In this document: in pieces, positions 9,319 through 18,511 of the stretch
Layout: every line of letters starts with the position of its first letter
Position numbering within the stretch: position 1 is the first letter of the stretch
Origin: Pseudemcibacter aquimaris
GTDB lineage: Bacteria; Pseudomonadota; Alphaproteobacteria; Sphingomonadales; Emcibacteraceae
NCBI RefSeq assembly: GCF_028869115.1
Contig: NZ_CP079800.1
Location: 868,001 to 932,000 of the forward strand
Direction: 5' to 3'
DNA length: 64,000 nucleotides
Program-made: the position numbers and the translations under genes
Notes under the pieces: model-generated
What the model saw: only the letters and a program-made list of their open reading frames with translations
What the model was told of the DNA's origin: nothing
The model's database searches: none

Positions 9319-10221
9319 TCAGGGCTTGCGGGATTTTAATCTGGGGCGCTGGGATATGAATATGCCCAAGGCAATAAAGATAATAGATAAAATCGTGGTT
9401 TGTTTCAGTGCTTCATCAAGGAATATGTAACCGACAATCACACCAACGATTGGAATTAAATAAGTATTGTACGATACAAAAGTCGATCCGGCGATACGGG
9501 TAAATATCACAAGAACCATTGTTGCAATACCAGTCGGTAAAACACCAAGATAAACAAGCGATAGTATTTCAGTGGTTCCGTATTCAATAGAAAGCGGCTG
9601 TTCAGTCATAAAAGCAACAGGCCATATGGCAATTGCCGATGTGGTTAACATCACAAATGACGTGTTGATCGGATCTGTTTTTACAAACCGTTTAATCAGG
9701 ATGTTGGCGAAAGCATAACCAAATGATGCAGCCATCATGGCGATAAGCGCATATGTGCCCATGTTTCCTTCGTCGCTGATGCTGATGGAATCATAAAACA
9801 GCACCACTACACCGGATATCCCAAACAGAATGCCGATTAATCCATACCAGCTCATTTTTTCATCGTGATGAACGAAATGCGCCATGACGAACACCATTAA
9901 CGGGATGACGGACATGCAAATTGCGCCCGTGCCGCTATTAATATAAAGCATCGCCCAGCTAATCAGCACAAAAGGTGTCCCTGTGCCAATTAAACCGATA
10001 ACGGATCCTTTTAACCAAATGGATTTATGTGTAGGCAGTTTTTCCCGCTTATATAAAACATAAAGCGCGATAACAATTGCACCGATGGTTATGCGTATTG
10101 CGGCAATCGTGAACGGCGGTACCGTGGGCGCGATAATTTTCAAAAACAGAAAAGAACAGCCCCAAACGCCCGCAAGGACTAGTAATAGTAAATAATGTGA
10201 AATTGGTCTGTTCTCAGTCAT
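9319..10221 (-). CDS. EamA/DMT family transporter
   Basis: 300 aa, almost entirely hydrophobic with about ten membrane segments in two repeated EamA halves. The first half contains the GVWGCSFLFLKIIAPTVPPF motif. Substrate unknown; the family exports amino acids, metabolites or drugs. Its start codon (10221-10219) overlaps the first possible ATG of recX on the other strand. The 264 bases between this gene and the acyl-ACP synthetase contain AT-rich sequence with no feature I can name. Confidence 0.85.
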   Translation of the reverse strand: MTENRPISHYLLLLVLAGVWGCSFLFLKIIAPTVPPFTIAAIRITIGAIVIALYVLYKREKLPTHKSIWLKGSVIGLIGTGTPFVLISWAMLYINSGTGAICMSVIPLMVFVMAHFVHHDEKMSWYGLIGILFGISGVVVLFYDSISISDEGNMGTYALIAMMAASFGYAFANILIKRFVKTDPINTSFVMLTTSAIAIWPVAFMTEQPLSIEYGTTEILSLVYLGVLPTGIATMVLVIFTRIAGSTFVSYNTYLIPIVGVIVGYIFLDEALKQTTILSIIFIALGIFISQRPRLKSRKP

Positions 10222-10243
10222 GTTAAAACGCTATTGTCCCAAT

Positions 10244-10807
10244 ATGAAAAAAAGATTTAAAAATAAAAAACTTAGCCAAGCTTATATTCAGGGTGCAGCC
10301 TATCGTTACCTTGAACGATATGCAACAACAGAGGCAAATTTATTTTTTATTTTAAGACGTAAAGTCGAAAGAATTCTTGCGGATCAAGAAGATGTGGAAG
10401 AGGTGCGACAAAACGCGGAAACCTGGATCAATGAAACCGTTCAGAAATGTGTTAAAATGGGGCTTGTCGATGACAGGCTATACGCGGAAAGCAAATTCAA
10501 TTCATTTATGTTAAGCGGTAATTCACTGGCGCAAATCAAAAATAAGCTAAGAACCAAAGGCGTGCCGCAAGATATTATTGCGGAACTGATAGAGGCCGCA
10601 AAAAACGACCAACCGGATTTAAATTTCAAAAGCGCCATTAAATATGCACGCAAGCGTCGCTTTGGCCCATTTCGCATTCGCGAAGAACAGGAAAATACCC
10701 GCAATAAAGAAATCGCGGCTATGGCCCGCGCCGGTTTTTCATATGATGAAACAAACCGTGTTTTAAGCGGTGACCGTAATGAATTGGAAGATATTCTTTA
10801 TGGTTAG
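10244..10807 (+). CDS. recX: RecX family regulatory protein
   Basis: About 187 aa, basic, all-helical, with RecX three-helix repeats: AYRYLERYATTEANLFFIL, LVDDRLYAESKFNSFMLSG and GVPQDIIAELIEAA. RecX binds RecA filaments and limits RecA activity. recA is not in the window. The start is uncertain: an ATG at 10220 adds eight residues but overlaps the start codon of the divergent EamA gene, and neither start has a clear ribosome site. The C-terminus overlaps the MFS gene by eight bases. Confidence 0.82.
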   Translation: MKKRFKNKKLSQAYIQGAAYRYLERYATTEANLFFILRRKVERILADQEDVEEVRQNAETWINETVQKCVKMGLVDDRLYAESKFNSFMLSGNSLAQIKNKLRTKGVPQDIIAELIEAAKNDQPDLNFKSAIKYARKRRFGPFRIREEQENTRNKEIAAMARAGFSYDETNRVLSGDRNELEDILYG

Positions 10808-11951
10808 TAAGACGTCCACTTTTTTAAGATTATCGGCCAATTATACGTCGCTCTATATATATCTTGGAATATTTACACCATTTTGGGGATTATGGCTTAG
10901 GGCTAAGGGGATCACCCCAAGTGAAATTGGCCTTATCATCGCAGTGCCATATTTATTAAAAATTTTCGTCGCGCCAATGATCAGCCAATTTGCCGATAAA
11001 CGCGAAGAATATTGGCGGCCCATCATGTTCACGGCGATAAGCGGGTTTGTGTTTTTCACGCTTTATTTTTTCGGGCAAGGGTTCTGGCAATTTATGCTGA
11101 TAACCATTTTGGTTAATCTGACCTTTCCCGCGATTACGCCGCTCCTTGAAACGATAACTGTCAGTCAGGCGGGAAAACATAATCTTGATTACGGGCGCAT
11201 CAGGTCATTTGGTTCATTTTCATTCATTGCTGCATCTGTACTCTTTGGTTGGTATTTAAAAGAAAATGATACGGATGATATTATCTGGGCCGTTTATTTA
11301 AGCCTGATTTTGTTGGTCGTGACCATATCGTTATTACCGCGCGGCAATAAAAAGAAAAAAACGGACACACCACTGGTGGCAAACCCGATAAAATCATTAC
11401 TATCGGATAATGATTTTCTATTGTTTTTATTGGTCGTTGGCCTCTTGCAAATGAGCCACGGTGTTTATTATTCCCTTGGTAGCTTATATTGGCAGGAACA
11501 GGGAATGGGGGAAGACACCATTGGTATTCTTTGGGGTATTGGTGTTATCGCAGAGATTTTGTTCTTTGTATTTTGCGGTAAATGGGTTTCAAATAAACCT
11601 GTGATGTCCATATTCGCCCTTGTTGGGTTTTTGGGTGCTATCCGCTGGGCGGTGGTGGGCATGACAATGTCATTACCGATTTTATTTGTGATACAAACTA
11701 TTCATGCGCTTACCTACGGCGCCAGCCATCTTGCCGCCATCAGTTACATCAGCCGCAGGGTCAGTGCAGATATGGCGGGGTCTGCACAAAGCCTTTATTC
11801 CGCACTGCCGCTGGGGCTTGGGTTGGGGCTTGCGACCTATATTGGTGGGGTTCTATATGAACAATCAGGCAGTCTTTCTTATTACGCCATGGCGGTTCTT
11901 TGTTTTATGGCATTTTTAATCGCGTCATTTTTATTTTACCGCAAAAAATAA
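10800..11951 (+). CDS. MFS transporter (MFS_1_like / HcaT-type)
   Basis: 383 aa with about twelve membrane segments. The start YTSLYIYLGIFTPFWGLWLRAKGITPSEIG and QSLYSALPLGLGLGLATYIGGVLYEQSG near the end are typical of the phenylpropionate-transporter-like MFS group. Substrate not predictable. The preferred start is ATG at 10800, inside the last codons of recX; an upstream ATG at 10770 in the same frame would add a segment that lies entirely inside recX. Confidence 0.83.
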   Translation: MVSKTSTFLRLSANYTSLYIYLGIFTPFWGLWLRAKGITPSEIGLIIAVPYLLKIFVAPMISQFADKREEYWRPIMFTAISGFVFFTLYFFGQGFWQFMLITILVNLTFPAITPLLETITVSQAGKHNLDYGRIRSFGSFSFIAASVLFGWYLKENDTDDIIWAVYLSLILLVVTISLLPRGNKKKKTDTPLVANPIKSLLSDNDFLLFLLVVGLLQMSHGVYYSLGSLYWQEQGMGEDTIGILWGIGVIAEILFFVFCGKWVSNKPVMSIFALVGFLGAIRWAVVGMTMSLPILFVIQTIHALTYGASHLAAISYISRRVSADMAGSAQSLYSALPLGLGLGLATYIGGVLYEQSGSLSYYAMAVLCFMAFLIASFLFYRKK

Positions 11952-12051
11952 CCTTTTTATCGTAAATTAAAAAATATGTGACGGGTTTTGAAATACTCAC
12001 CGTACTATGTTTACAGACTAGCGGGAATGGGATGTTAAATTGGAGATCAAA

Positions 12052-12552
12052 ATGAAAAAAACGATTTATGTAATGACAGGCGTTCTCGCAGTATCAATTG
12101 CCGGTGTGGCCATGTCACAGGATAGAGGCATGATGCGCGGCATGGATACCAATGAAAATGGCACCGTTGAAAAATCAGAATTCGATGCCATGATGGATAA
12201 GCGTTTTGCGGAAACAGACGCAAATGGCGGCGGTATCACACTTGAAGAATACCAAGCCAAAGCAGAAGCGGACGCCGCCAAATGGCAAGAGGCCCGTGAA
12301 GCAAGACGCAAGGAAAAAGAAGAAAAGCGTGCTGAAAAAACAGAAGAGCGATCAGAGCGTATGGCAGAACGCATGAAGTCACGTTTTGAAAGATTGGATG
12401 AAAATGGTGACGGGGTCGTCACCGCAGAAGAATATAAAGCAGCCGGCGACAAAATGTTTGAACGCATGGACCGTGATGGCGACGGTATTTTAAACGACCG
12501 TCACCGCCGCGAAGGCCGCCGTGGTCACGATAGAAAAGGTGACCGCACATAA
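12052..12552 (+). CDS. Secreted EF-hand calcium-binding protein
   Basis: 166 aa with an N-terminal signal peptide (MKKTIYVMTGVLAVSIAGVAMSQ, cleavage near residue 22). Four EF-hand-like loops: DTNENGTVEKSE (32-43), a degenerate DANGGGITLEE (56-66), DENGDGVVTAEE (116-127) and DRDGDGILNDR (140-150). A strongly charged Lys/Glu/Arg helix (about 75-110) separates the two pairs. It probably binds calcium in the periplasm; no partner can be inferred. Start chosen at 12052 because GGAG lies just upstream; a TTG at 12040 would add four residues before the signal peptide. Confidence 0.82.
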   Translation: MKKTIYVMTGVLAVSIAGVAMSQDRGMMRGMDTNENGTVEKSEFDAMMDKRFAETDANGGGITLEEYQAKAEADAAKWQEAREARRKEKEEKRAEKTEERSERMAERMKSRFERLDENGDGVVTAEEYKAAGDKMFERMDRDGDGILNDRHRREGRRGHDRKGDRT

Positions 12553-12610
12553 GTTTATGTCCCGTGCGCATTGGACCCACCCCCATAGGGGCCAAGGCGT
12601 ATGACTTGAA

Positions 12611-12639
12611 GGCGAGAGGGTAACCTCTCGCCTTTTTTT
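12611..12639 (+). terminator. Rho-independent terminator after EF-hand gene
   Basis: GGCGAGAGG and CCTCTCGCC form a perfect 9-bp stem with a GTAA loop, followed by seven T. It ends the EF-hand transcript, and the convergent AraC-type gene stops just beyond. Confidence 0.9.
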
Positions 12640-12640
12640 A

Positions 12641-13501
12641 TTACTTCTTTAAAGGTAAATATATATCTGTAATCAATTGATGTTCTGGTGTTTCAGGATA
12701 TAGATTGACGCGTTCAACGAACAATGGAAAATCCAGTAGTTCGCGATCGCTATTTGGGAGCCAGTCGTTGTATAAATGACGAATACTATTTTCTAATGTA
12801 TTCCATGGGCCAATATGCCTTAGATAAGCGCATTCACATTCAGGTATTTGTTTTTCTATGATGTCGTCCGTATTTTCTTTTAACTTGCCTTTTAATTCTG
12901 CGGCGATGTCCATGCGGTAATCCTCTGGTGCAGTGTTTGAGGGGTCATTATAGAAAATATTGAATGTTCTACTTGTCTGTGGAGGTAGGTGATTTTCTCT
13001 TCGCCAATTTATGAATTTTTGAACAGAATTCATGATTTTATTTGGGGCGCCTACGTGTTCTAATGCGGCAATTCTGGTTTTTTTGAAAATAATGATACTG
13101 ATGTCCATGTCTTTAAGTTCTTCCAAGTTTAAGGGGTTTAATTCATCCAGTTGGTTGATTTTGTGATTATCTTTTCTGAACTGTGACGGGGACACACCGA
13201 ATTCGCGATTAAAAGATTTTGAAAAGGCTTCAGGTGTGCTGTAGCCTGCATCAAAAGCGATATTAATTATTGAAATATCAGTCCTGAATAACAATTGATA
13301 TGCGGCGCGTTTCATTCTTTTGCGGGCGATAAATTTTGATAATGTCATACCCGTAAAGCCAGTAAACTGTCTGTGGAAATGATATTTGGAAAAGTTCGCC
13401 ACATTGCATAAAACCTCTAACGATAGGTTTTCATCAAGGTTATCTTCGATATATTTTATCACTTTTTGAAAGCGACCGTTGTATTTTTCTTGTTGTGTCA
13501 T
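12641..13501 (-). CDS. AraC-family regulator with GyrI-like effector domain
   Basis: 286 aa. N-terminal AraC double helix-turn-helix (residues about 8-108), with the signature FDAGYSTPEAFSKSFNREFG, followed by a GyrI-like/SOUL-related small-molecule-binding domain (about 128-285) containing ALEHVGAPNKI and LRHIGPWNTL. This Rob/SoxS-type architecture usually controls drug or stress responses. No obvious target operon sits beside it. A second, stand-alone GyrI-like protein is at 42.9 kb. Confidence 0.88.
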   Translation of the reverse strand: MTQQEKYNGRFQKVIKYIEDNLDENLSLEVLCNVANFSKYHFHRQFTGFTGMTLSKFIARKRMKRAAYQLLFRTDISIINIAFDAGYSTPEAFSKSFNREFGVSPSQFRKDNHKINQLDELNPLNLEELKDMDISIIIFKKTRIAALEHVGAPNKIMNSVQKFINWRRENHLPPQTSRTFNIFYNDPSNTAPEDYRMDIAAELKGKLKENTDDIIEKQIPECECAYLRHIGPWNTLENSIRHLYNDWLPNSDRELLDFPLFVERVNLYPETPEHQLITDIYLPLKK

Positions 13502-13653
13502 GTTGTCTTTTGTTCAGTTAAAGATGATTTTTTATACACATGGGTTTTCATTAATACCTGTCTGATATTGCCTTAATAACAAAGTTTAAATTTTATCCTC
13601 TTGAAGTTATAGTGTCTTATCCTTATTTTGCAGGGAAATGATTAAAGAGTTTC

Positions 13654-14136
13654 ATGATGAGCAGTGAAAATAAAAAGAGTGCCTATAAGCTGATTGCGCA
13701 GAATAAAAAGGCACGCCACAGTTATTTTATTGAAGAAGAGTTCGAGGCCGGAATTGTGCTTTTGGGGTCCGAGGTCAAATCACTACGCGCGGGTGAAGCA
13801 AATATCAATGATAGCTATGCTGAGGTTAAAGACGGCGAAGCCTTCATGATCAATAGCTATATCAAGGAATATGAAGGGGCCAACCGCTTTAATCATTCGG
13901 CGAGGCGCGTGCGTAAATTGCTGCTTCATCGCCGTGAGATTAATAAGCTTATGGCCGCCGTGCAGAAAAAGGGCATGACCCTTGTGACACTTAAGCTTTA
14001 TTTCGATGATCATAACCGTGCCAAGGTTTTAATCGGTCTTGGTAAGGGTAAGAAAATGCATGATAAGCGCAACACGGTGAAGGACCGCGATTGGAGCCGT
14101 GAGCAGGGTAGGTTATTGAAGAATAATTATCGTTAG
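13654..14136 (+). CDS. smpB: SsrA-binding protein SmpB
   Basis: 160 aa. SmpB escorts tmRNA to stalled ribosomes in trans-translation. The core from [25 protein letters not shown] through [19 protein letters not shown] and the basic C-terminal tail [21 protein letters not shown] are classic. Length is normal. Two ATG codons lie in tandem at 13654 and 13657. The tmRNA gene is not in this window. Confidence 0.95.
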   Translation: MMSSENKKSAYKLIAQNKKARHSYFIEEEFEAGIVLLGSEVKSLRAGEANINDSYAEVKDGEAFMINSYIKEYEGANRFNHSARRVRKLLLHRREINKLMAAVQKKGMTLVTLKLYFDDHNRAKVLIGLGKGKKMHDKRNTVKDRDWSREQGRLLKNNYR

Positions 14137-14175
14137 ATTGCTGTATTTATAAGAACAGATTTATCCATTGATAAG

Positions 14176-14274
14176 ATTCCGTGGATGCTGAATCAAGTTC
14201 AGCATGACGTATTTTTTGTCTAATATTTTAATATAATTATCGTCACCCTGAACTTGATTCAGGGTCTAGGGAAT
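14176..14274. repeat. Pair of inverted palindromic repeats
   Basis: Two 34-base arms (14176-14209 and 14241-14274) are imperfect inverted copies of each other. Each has a palindromic core: ATGCTGAATCAAGTTCAGCAT at 14185-14205 without its outer bases, and ACCCTGAACTTGATTCAGGG at 14245-14264. The flanks ATTCC and GGAAT also match as inverted sequence. This resembles the dispersed CTGAAxTTGATTCAG-type intergenic palindromes of several alphaproteobacterial genomes (from general knowledge). It lies between smpB and the GIY-YIG gene. Confidence 0.8.
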
Positions 14275-14288
14275 CCTATGATTTAAAA

Positions 14289-14579
14289 ATGATGAAAGCA
14301 GGATTTACTTATATATTAGCATCACAAAAAAGAGGTACACTTTATATTGGTGTTACCAATGATCTTTTAAAAAGAATTTATCAGCACCGTGAAGGACATA
14401 GTGATGGATTTACAAGAGAGCATAATGTTAAACGCTTGGTCTATTATGAATGTTTTGATGATATCTCAGAGGCTATTCTCAGAGAAAAGAAATTGAAAAA
14501 TTGGCATAGGGATTGGAAAATTTCTCTTATTGAAGAAAATAATCCTGAATGGAATGACCTATATTATAAGATCATTTGA
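14289..14579 (+). CDS. Single-domain GIY-YIG nuclease family protein
   Basis: 96 aa, of the UPF0213/YhbQ type. The GIY-YIG motif reads YILASQKRGTLYIGVTNDL, followed by the conserved RIYQHREG arginine segment and the family Glu in LREKKLKNW. Cellular role unknown. It begins 14 bases after the inverted palindrome pair and has low GC compared with its neighbours. The close physical link suggests the gene and repeat may belong together (inference). A double ATG at 14289/14292 is present. Confidence 0.85.
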   Translation: MMKAGFTYILASQKRGTLYIGVTNDLLKRIYQHREGHSDGFTREHNVKRLVYYECFDDISEAILREKKLKNWHRDWKISLIEENNPEWNDLYYKII

Positions 14580-14600
14580 TAGATGATGAAACTGCAGATA

Positions 14601-14640
14601 AAAAAATACCCGCCGGGAGAGAGAGTGGCGGGTATTTCTT
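14601..14640 (-). terminator. Terminator between GIY-YIG gene and Tyr-rich protein gene
   Basis: AATACCCGCC and GGCGGGTATT form a strong stem. On the minus strand the stem is followed by a long T run, so it ends the 14.7-15.5 kb transcript; it may also work in the plus direction. Confidence 0.8.
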
Positions 14641-14677
14641 CGACAAAATTATTGTCTACTCTTAAAAGGTTTAATTC

Positions 14678-15478
14678 TTAAAAACTGGGTACCGCGACCG
14701 GGTCACCGAATTTCCAGCTGCCGTCTGGCTGCAAGCATGCTTGTCCGTATGCTGGTACTGCTTCGCCGCCCACCTCGATTGTAGTTGTATATTCGCGGGT
14801 TTGCAGACAGCTGCTATCAATGGCCGCTTGTTGCTGCGGTTGATATTGGTACTGCTGCTGTGGTGCCTGCTGGTACTGCGGGGCCTGTTGGTATTGTGGT
14901 GCTGCTTGTGTGTAAACGGGCACTTCTCTCACAACCGTTGTCGGGCGGTCCACATAAACCACATTTGTGCGCGGTGCATAATGATAGCCAGGGTATCCAT
15001 AGCTATAACCATAACGGTATCCGCCATATCCATAGCTTGGATATCCGTAACTATAGCTAACGTGTGTGTTATAATGACTGCTGTTGTTCAGCGCAGAATA
15101 AAGAATAGCACCGCCAACAAGGCCGGTTACAAATGCGCCGCCGTTATTGTAGCTGCCGTGACGGTATCCACGGTTATAAGCACGGTATGTACTGCGACGG
15201 GCATCTCTATAGCCGCGATTATAATTTCTTGAAGCTTCGCGGTAGCCGCGATTATAGGCGCGGTTTACCTGTCTGTTTGAACGATAATTTTGACGGGCAT
15301 CCTGTCTGCCGGCACGGTAACCGGTATTATAGGCCACTTTTTGTTTCTTTACGCCACCCCGGTCACGGTATTTACCGCGTTCCTGCGCTGATGCATTGAG
15401 AGGGATTGCAATAAGGCTCGTTGCAACAAGACTTGCAATGATTGTGGTCTTGTTCAGGAATTTATGCATATTACTCAT
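14678..15478 (-). CDS. Secreted Tyr/Arg/Gly/Gln-rich repeat protein
   Basis: 266 aa with a signal peptide ending near ASA-QE (start ATG 15478, or MHKF at 15469). Residues about 50-110 carry repeats of the type AYNRGYR/NYNRGYRDAR. Then follow a short glycine-rich hydrophobic segment (GGAFVTGLVGGAILYSAL), a Tyr/Gly stretch, and a Gln-Pro segment with PQYQQA repeats. The C-terminal part has two cysteines, as CLQTREYTTTIEVGG and ACLQPDGSWKF, a small beta module seen at the end of many alphaproteobacterial periplasmic proteins. No function known. It could be an envelope-associated protein. Confidence 0.7.
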   Translation of the reverse strand: MSNMHKFLNKTTIIASLVATSLIAIPLNASAQERGKYRDRGGVKKQKVAYNTGYRAGRQDARQNYRSNRQVNRAYNRGYREASRNYNRGYRDARRSTYRAYNRGYRHGSYNNGGAFVTGLVGGAILYSALNNSSHYNTHVSYSYGYPSYGYGGYRYGYSYGYPGYHYAPRTNVVYVDRPTTVVREVPVYTQAAPQYQQAPQYQQAPQQQYQYQPQQQAAIDSSCLQTREYTTTIEVGGEAVPAYGQACLQPDGSWKFGDPVAVPSF

Positions 15479-15590
15479 TTAATATTCCTTCTTTTTAATA
15501 ACAGAACCCGTTCACCTGATTACACTATAGCATTGCTATCTGAACCGAAACTGAACGGGCCCTTAAGGAATATTTATGATGTGGTTTTGT

Positions 15591-16454
15591 TTACAGATTA
15601 TCTTTAATGTTCTGATAAACGATGCTGATGAATGTATCTGGATCCATAAAGCCATTGCCATAATCACCGTCATATTTTTCAAGTGGGTTCAATGATTTAG
15701 CTTCATCAAGTGATAATCCACGTTCCGCAATTGGGCGAAGGATGCTATCAATATCCATCAGTACATCATGATAAATCTGTAGTCCTGCTTTATCAGTTAG
15801 CGGGCCGTGACCCGGAATAATTTTGGTGTCATCGTTAATTTGGTTAAGAGTGCTTTTTACAACAAGAAGCAACCCTTTCCATGAACCGCCGCCATCAACG
15901 TCAACATAGGGGTATGCTTCGTTAAAGAATGTATCACCCATGTGAATTACATTGGCCCCTTGGAAATAAACGATACTGTCGCCGTCCGTGTGCGCGGATT
16001 TATAATGACGGGCGCTGATATCCATACCGTTAAGGTGGAACGTCAATTGATCGTTAAAGCTGATAACCGGAAGCCCTTCTTTGGTTGTTCCGCTATCTTT
16101 AAGGCGTTTATAAACATTATCATGGGCAACGATATCGATGCCTTTATTACCCAAGTTTTCATTGCCGCCCGTGTGGTCGCCATGATAATGGGTATTAAAG
16201 ACAAATTGAATTTCATCACTTGAAAGAGTTTTGATCGCCGCAAGGATTTTTTCCGTAAGTGGGGCATATTGATCATCAATCAGGAAAACTCCATCTTCGC
16301 CAATAGAAACACCAAGATTGCCGCCTTGGCCCGTCATCATATAAAGGTTGTCACGAACTTTGATTGGTTTAATTTCAACAGCATCCCAGTCTTGTGCTGT
16401 TGCTGGCGCTGCAAGACCCAGTGCGAGAATTGATGCGAATGCGATTTTTTTCAT
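15591..16454 (-). CDS. Periplasmic metallo-beta-lactamase-fold hydrolase
   Basis: 287 aa with a signal peptide (MKKIAFASILALGLAAPATAQ). Zinc ligands: HYHGDH (HxHxDH motif), a histidine in the SAHTDGDSIVYF segment, the aspartate in HMGDTFF and PGHG. Substrate unclear; the family includes B3-like beta-lactamases, quinoprotein-relay hydrolases and thioesterase-like enzymes. It is a single gene with its own upstream region. Confidence 0.82.
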   Translation of the reverse strand: MKKIAFASILALGLAAPATAQDWDAVEIKPIKVRDNLYMMTGQGGNLGVSIGEDGVFLIDDQYAPLTEKILAAIKTLSSDEIQFVFNTHYHGDHTGGNENLGNKGIDIVAHDNVYKRLKDSGTTKEGLPVISFNDQLTFHLNGMDISARHYKSAHTDGDSIVYFQGANVIHMGDTFFNEAYPYVDVDGGGSWKGLLLVVKSTLNQINDDTKIIPGHGPLTDKAGLQIYHDVLMDIDSILRPIAERGLSLDEAKSLNPLEKYDGDYGNGFMDPDTFISIVYQNIKDNL

Positions 16455-16505
16455 GATTGTGTTTCCTCAATTTTTTATCGGGTCAGAATATATCATAGAC
16501 CCTGA

Positions 16506-17177
16506 TTATTTTAAATACTGTGTGATGCTTGTAAAAACATCTTCGAACATCTCAGTGGTTAGTCGGCCGGTATTGGTGTTGTAACGGGAACAATGATAGC
16601 TATCGATCATGGTAAGGCCGTTTGAAAGTGTATGCATTTGATTATGTGCGAATTTAAAGGCAGATTTCTTTTCACCATATGTTGAAAGCACCGCATTATG
16701 AGCAACAAGACCAAGTGCCAAAATAATGCGAATGGTTGGTAATTTTTCAATCTGTTCAATTAAAAAAGGACGACAATTGCGTTCTTCTTCGCCAATGGTT
16801 TTATTTTGCGGCGGTACGCATCTTACGGCATTGGTAATGATGGCTTTTTTCATGGTTAAGCCGTCCTCAATGCGACTGTCATATGTGCCATTTGCAAAGC
16901 CAAATTTTATTAATGTCGGGTATAATAAATCACCTGCATAATCGCCGGTAAATGGTCTGCCGGTTCTGTTTGCCCCTTTTAATCCGGGGGCAAGTCCAAC
17001 AATTAATAATTCCGCGTCTTGTGCGCCAAAGGCGGGGACAGGGCCGTTGAAATAATCGGGATATTTTTCGATATTGTCGTTTCTGAATGCGACAAGGCGC
17101 GGGCACATTTCACAATCAAGCGGCGCATTGCCGGGCAGGGAGCTTTGGTGATCCCTGATCAATTCCATGTTTGCCAT
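16506..17177 (-). CDS. Family 5 (UDGb-type) uracil-DNA glycosylase
   Basis: 223 aa. Motif GLAPGLKGANRTGRPFTGD and the second motif DSYHCSRYNTNTGRLT define the UDGb family, which removes uracil and other deaminated bases from DNA. Four cysteines for the iron-sulfur cluster are visible: CEMC near the N-terminus, CVPP, and NCRPF. It follows the NYN gene after two bases, so the two are probably co-transcribed. Confidence 0.87.
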   Translation of the reverse strand: MANMELIRDHQSSLPGNAPLDCEMCPRLVAFRNDNIEKYPDYFNGPVPAFGAQDAELLIVGLAPGLKGANRTGRPFTGDYAGDLLYPTLIKFGFANGTYDSRIEDGLTMKKAIITNAVRCVPPQNKTIGEEERNCRPFLIEQIEKLPTIRIILALGLVAHNAVLSTYGEKKSAFKFAHNQMHTLSNGLTMIDSYHCSRYNTNTGRLTTEMFEDVFTSITQYLK

Positions 17178-17179
17178 GA

Positions 17180-17731
17180 TTACGGGTGTCCGTGATCTGT
17201 GCCGTCAACGCGGCCGAAGGCTTCTTCCATGTCGGCAATTTCGATAAAGCTGTCAGCCTGTCGTCTTAATTCATCCGCGATCATGGATGGATGGGTTTTG
17301 GTGCTGCTGACCACTGAAACGCGAACGCCGCGTCTTTGGACGGCTTCAACCAGTCTTCTGAAATCCCCGTCACCGGAAAACAATACCATATGATCCACAT
17401 GTTCTGCCATGCCCATCATATCGATGGCCAGTTCCATATCCATGTTACCTTTGATTTTTTTATCACCTTTTTCATCGGTGAATTCTTTGGTCGGTTTGGT
17501 GATCATTGTGTAGCCGTTATAATCCAGCCAATCCACAAGCGGACGAAGTGGTGAATATTCGGCTTCTTCGATTAGTGCTGTGTAATAATTGGCGCGCACA
17601 AGGCGGCTTTTGTCGGCAAAATATCTGCGTAGACGGCTATAGTCGATATCAAAATGAAGGGATTTTGCAGTAGCAAAAAGGTTAGAGCCGTCAATAAAAA
17701 TGGCCAATTTTTCATCGGGGTAAAATAACAT
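17180..17731 (-). CDS. NYN/LabA-like PIN-fold nuclease domain protein
   Basis: 183 aa. The acidic catalytic residues of the NYN (DUF88) family are visible: IFIDGSN near residue 14, NMDMELAIDMM, and LFSGDGDF. These proteins are predicted RNA nucleases. Here the gene precedes UDG in a two-gene unit. Residue spacing and length fit LabA-like proteins. Confidence 0.83.
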   Translation of the reverse strand: MLFYPDEKLAIFIDGSNLFATAKSLHFDIDYSRLRRYFADKSRLVRANYYTALIEEAEYSPLRPLVDWLDYNGYTMITKPTKEFTDEKGDKKIKGNMDMELAIDMMGMAEHVDHMVLFSGDGDFRRLVEAVQRRGVRVSVVSSTKTHPSMIADELRRQADSFIEIADMEEAFGRVDGTDHGHP

Positions 17732-17858
17732 AATAAATTCCTAAAAAATAAATAAAATATAACTACTTATACCATAAATAGCCCTTTTAAGGAAGGGTGA
17801 TGTTTTTTTGACTGGTCACGCACCGCTTATTTCTGTAGTTTCCAGTGGATATTTTTAG

Positions 17859-18401
17859 ATGGTAATCAAAATGATTTTAATTGGCCTAGGCAGCAATTTA
17901 ACAACCGATGAATTTGCGACTTCAAAAGAAATTCTTGAAGCGGCAATGGATATGCTTGCCCAGCGCGGCGTTGAAATTTTGAAAAGGTCAGCGTTTTATG
18001 AAACGGAACCGGTGCCAAAATCGGATCAGCCATGGTTTTGTAATGCGGTTGTTTCGGTTGAAACGAAAATGGGGGCGATTGATCTTTTAAAATTATTGCA
18101 TGATATTGAACATGACCTTGGTCGTGTTAGACGGAAACGTTGGGAAGCAAGGATCATTGATCTTGATCTATTAAGTTATAATGATGAGATATTCCCATCC
18201 AGAGATGAATGGGAAAGTGAAGCGCAGAATATAAATCCCGAACATGCGATCATCCCCCATGGGCGACTCCATGAAAGGGATTTTGTACTGATTCCCATGA
18301 TGGATATATGCCCCGATTGGCAGCATCCAGTGCTGGGCAAAACCACTGAAAAAATGCTGGCCGGGCAGCAATCCGCTGGAATTGTACGAAAAATGCTGTA
18401 A
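17859..18401 (+). CDS. folK: 2-amino-4-hydroxy-6-hydroxymethyldihydropteridine pyrophosphokinase
   Basis: 180 aa. HPPK transfers pyrophosphate from ATP to the pterin in folate synthesis. Motifs: ILIGLGSNL at the N-terminus, FYETEPVPKSDQPWFCNAV, HDIEHDLGRVRRKRWEARIIDLDLL and PHGRLHERDFVLIPM. All key regions are present. The start could be 17859 or the in-frame ATG at 17871. No folP or folB neighbour in the window; rpoZ follows after about 110 bases. Confidence 0.94.
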   Translation: MVIKMILIGLGSNLTTDEFATSKEILEAAMDMLAQRGVEILKRSAFYETEPVPKSDQPWFCNAVVSVETKMGAIDLLKLLHDIEHDLGRVRRKRWEARIIDLDLLSYNDEIFPSRDEWESEAQNINPEHAIIPHGRLHERDFVLIPMMDICPDWQHPVLGKTTEKMLAGQQSAGIVRKML

Positions 18402-18511
18402 AATAAGCACTTATTTACTTGATATTGGCTTTACAGGTTTATTTAACAATTGTATAAGCCGTATCTTTATACGCCGAAAAGGCAGAACTATATTTATGGA
18501 GAAAGTGCAAC

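Noticed and set aside
14741-15399. Several plus-strand frames opposite the Tyr-rich protein
   Set aside because: They are complements of the repeat-rich coding sequence and have no ribosome sites or family features.
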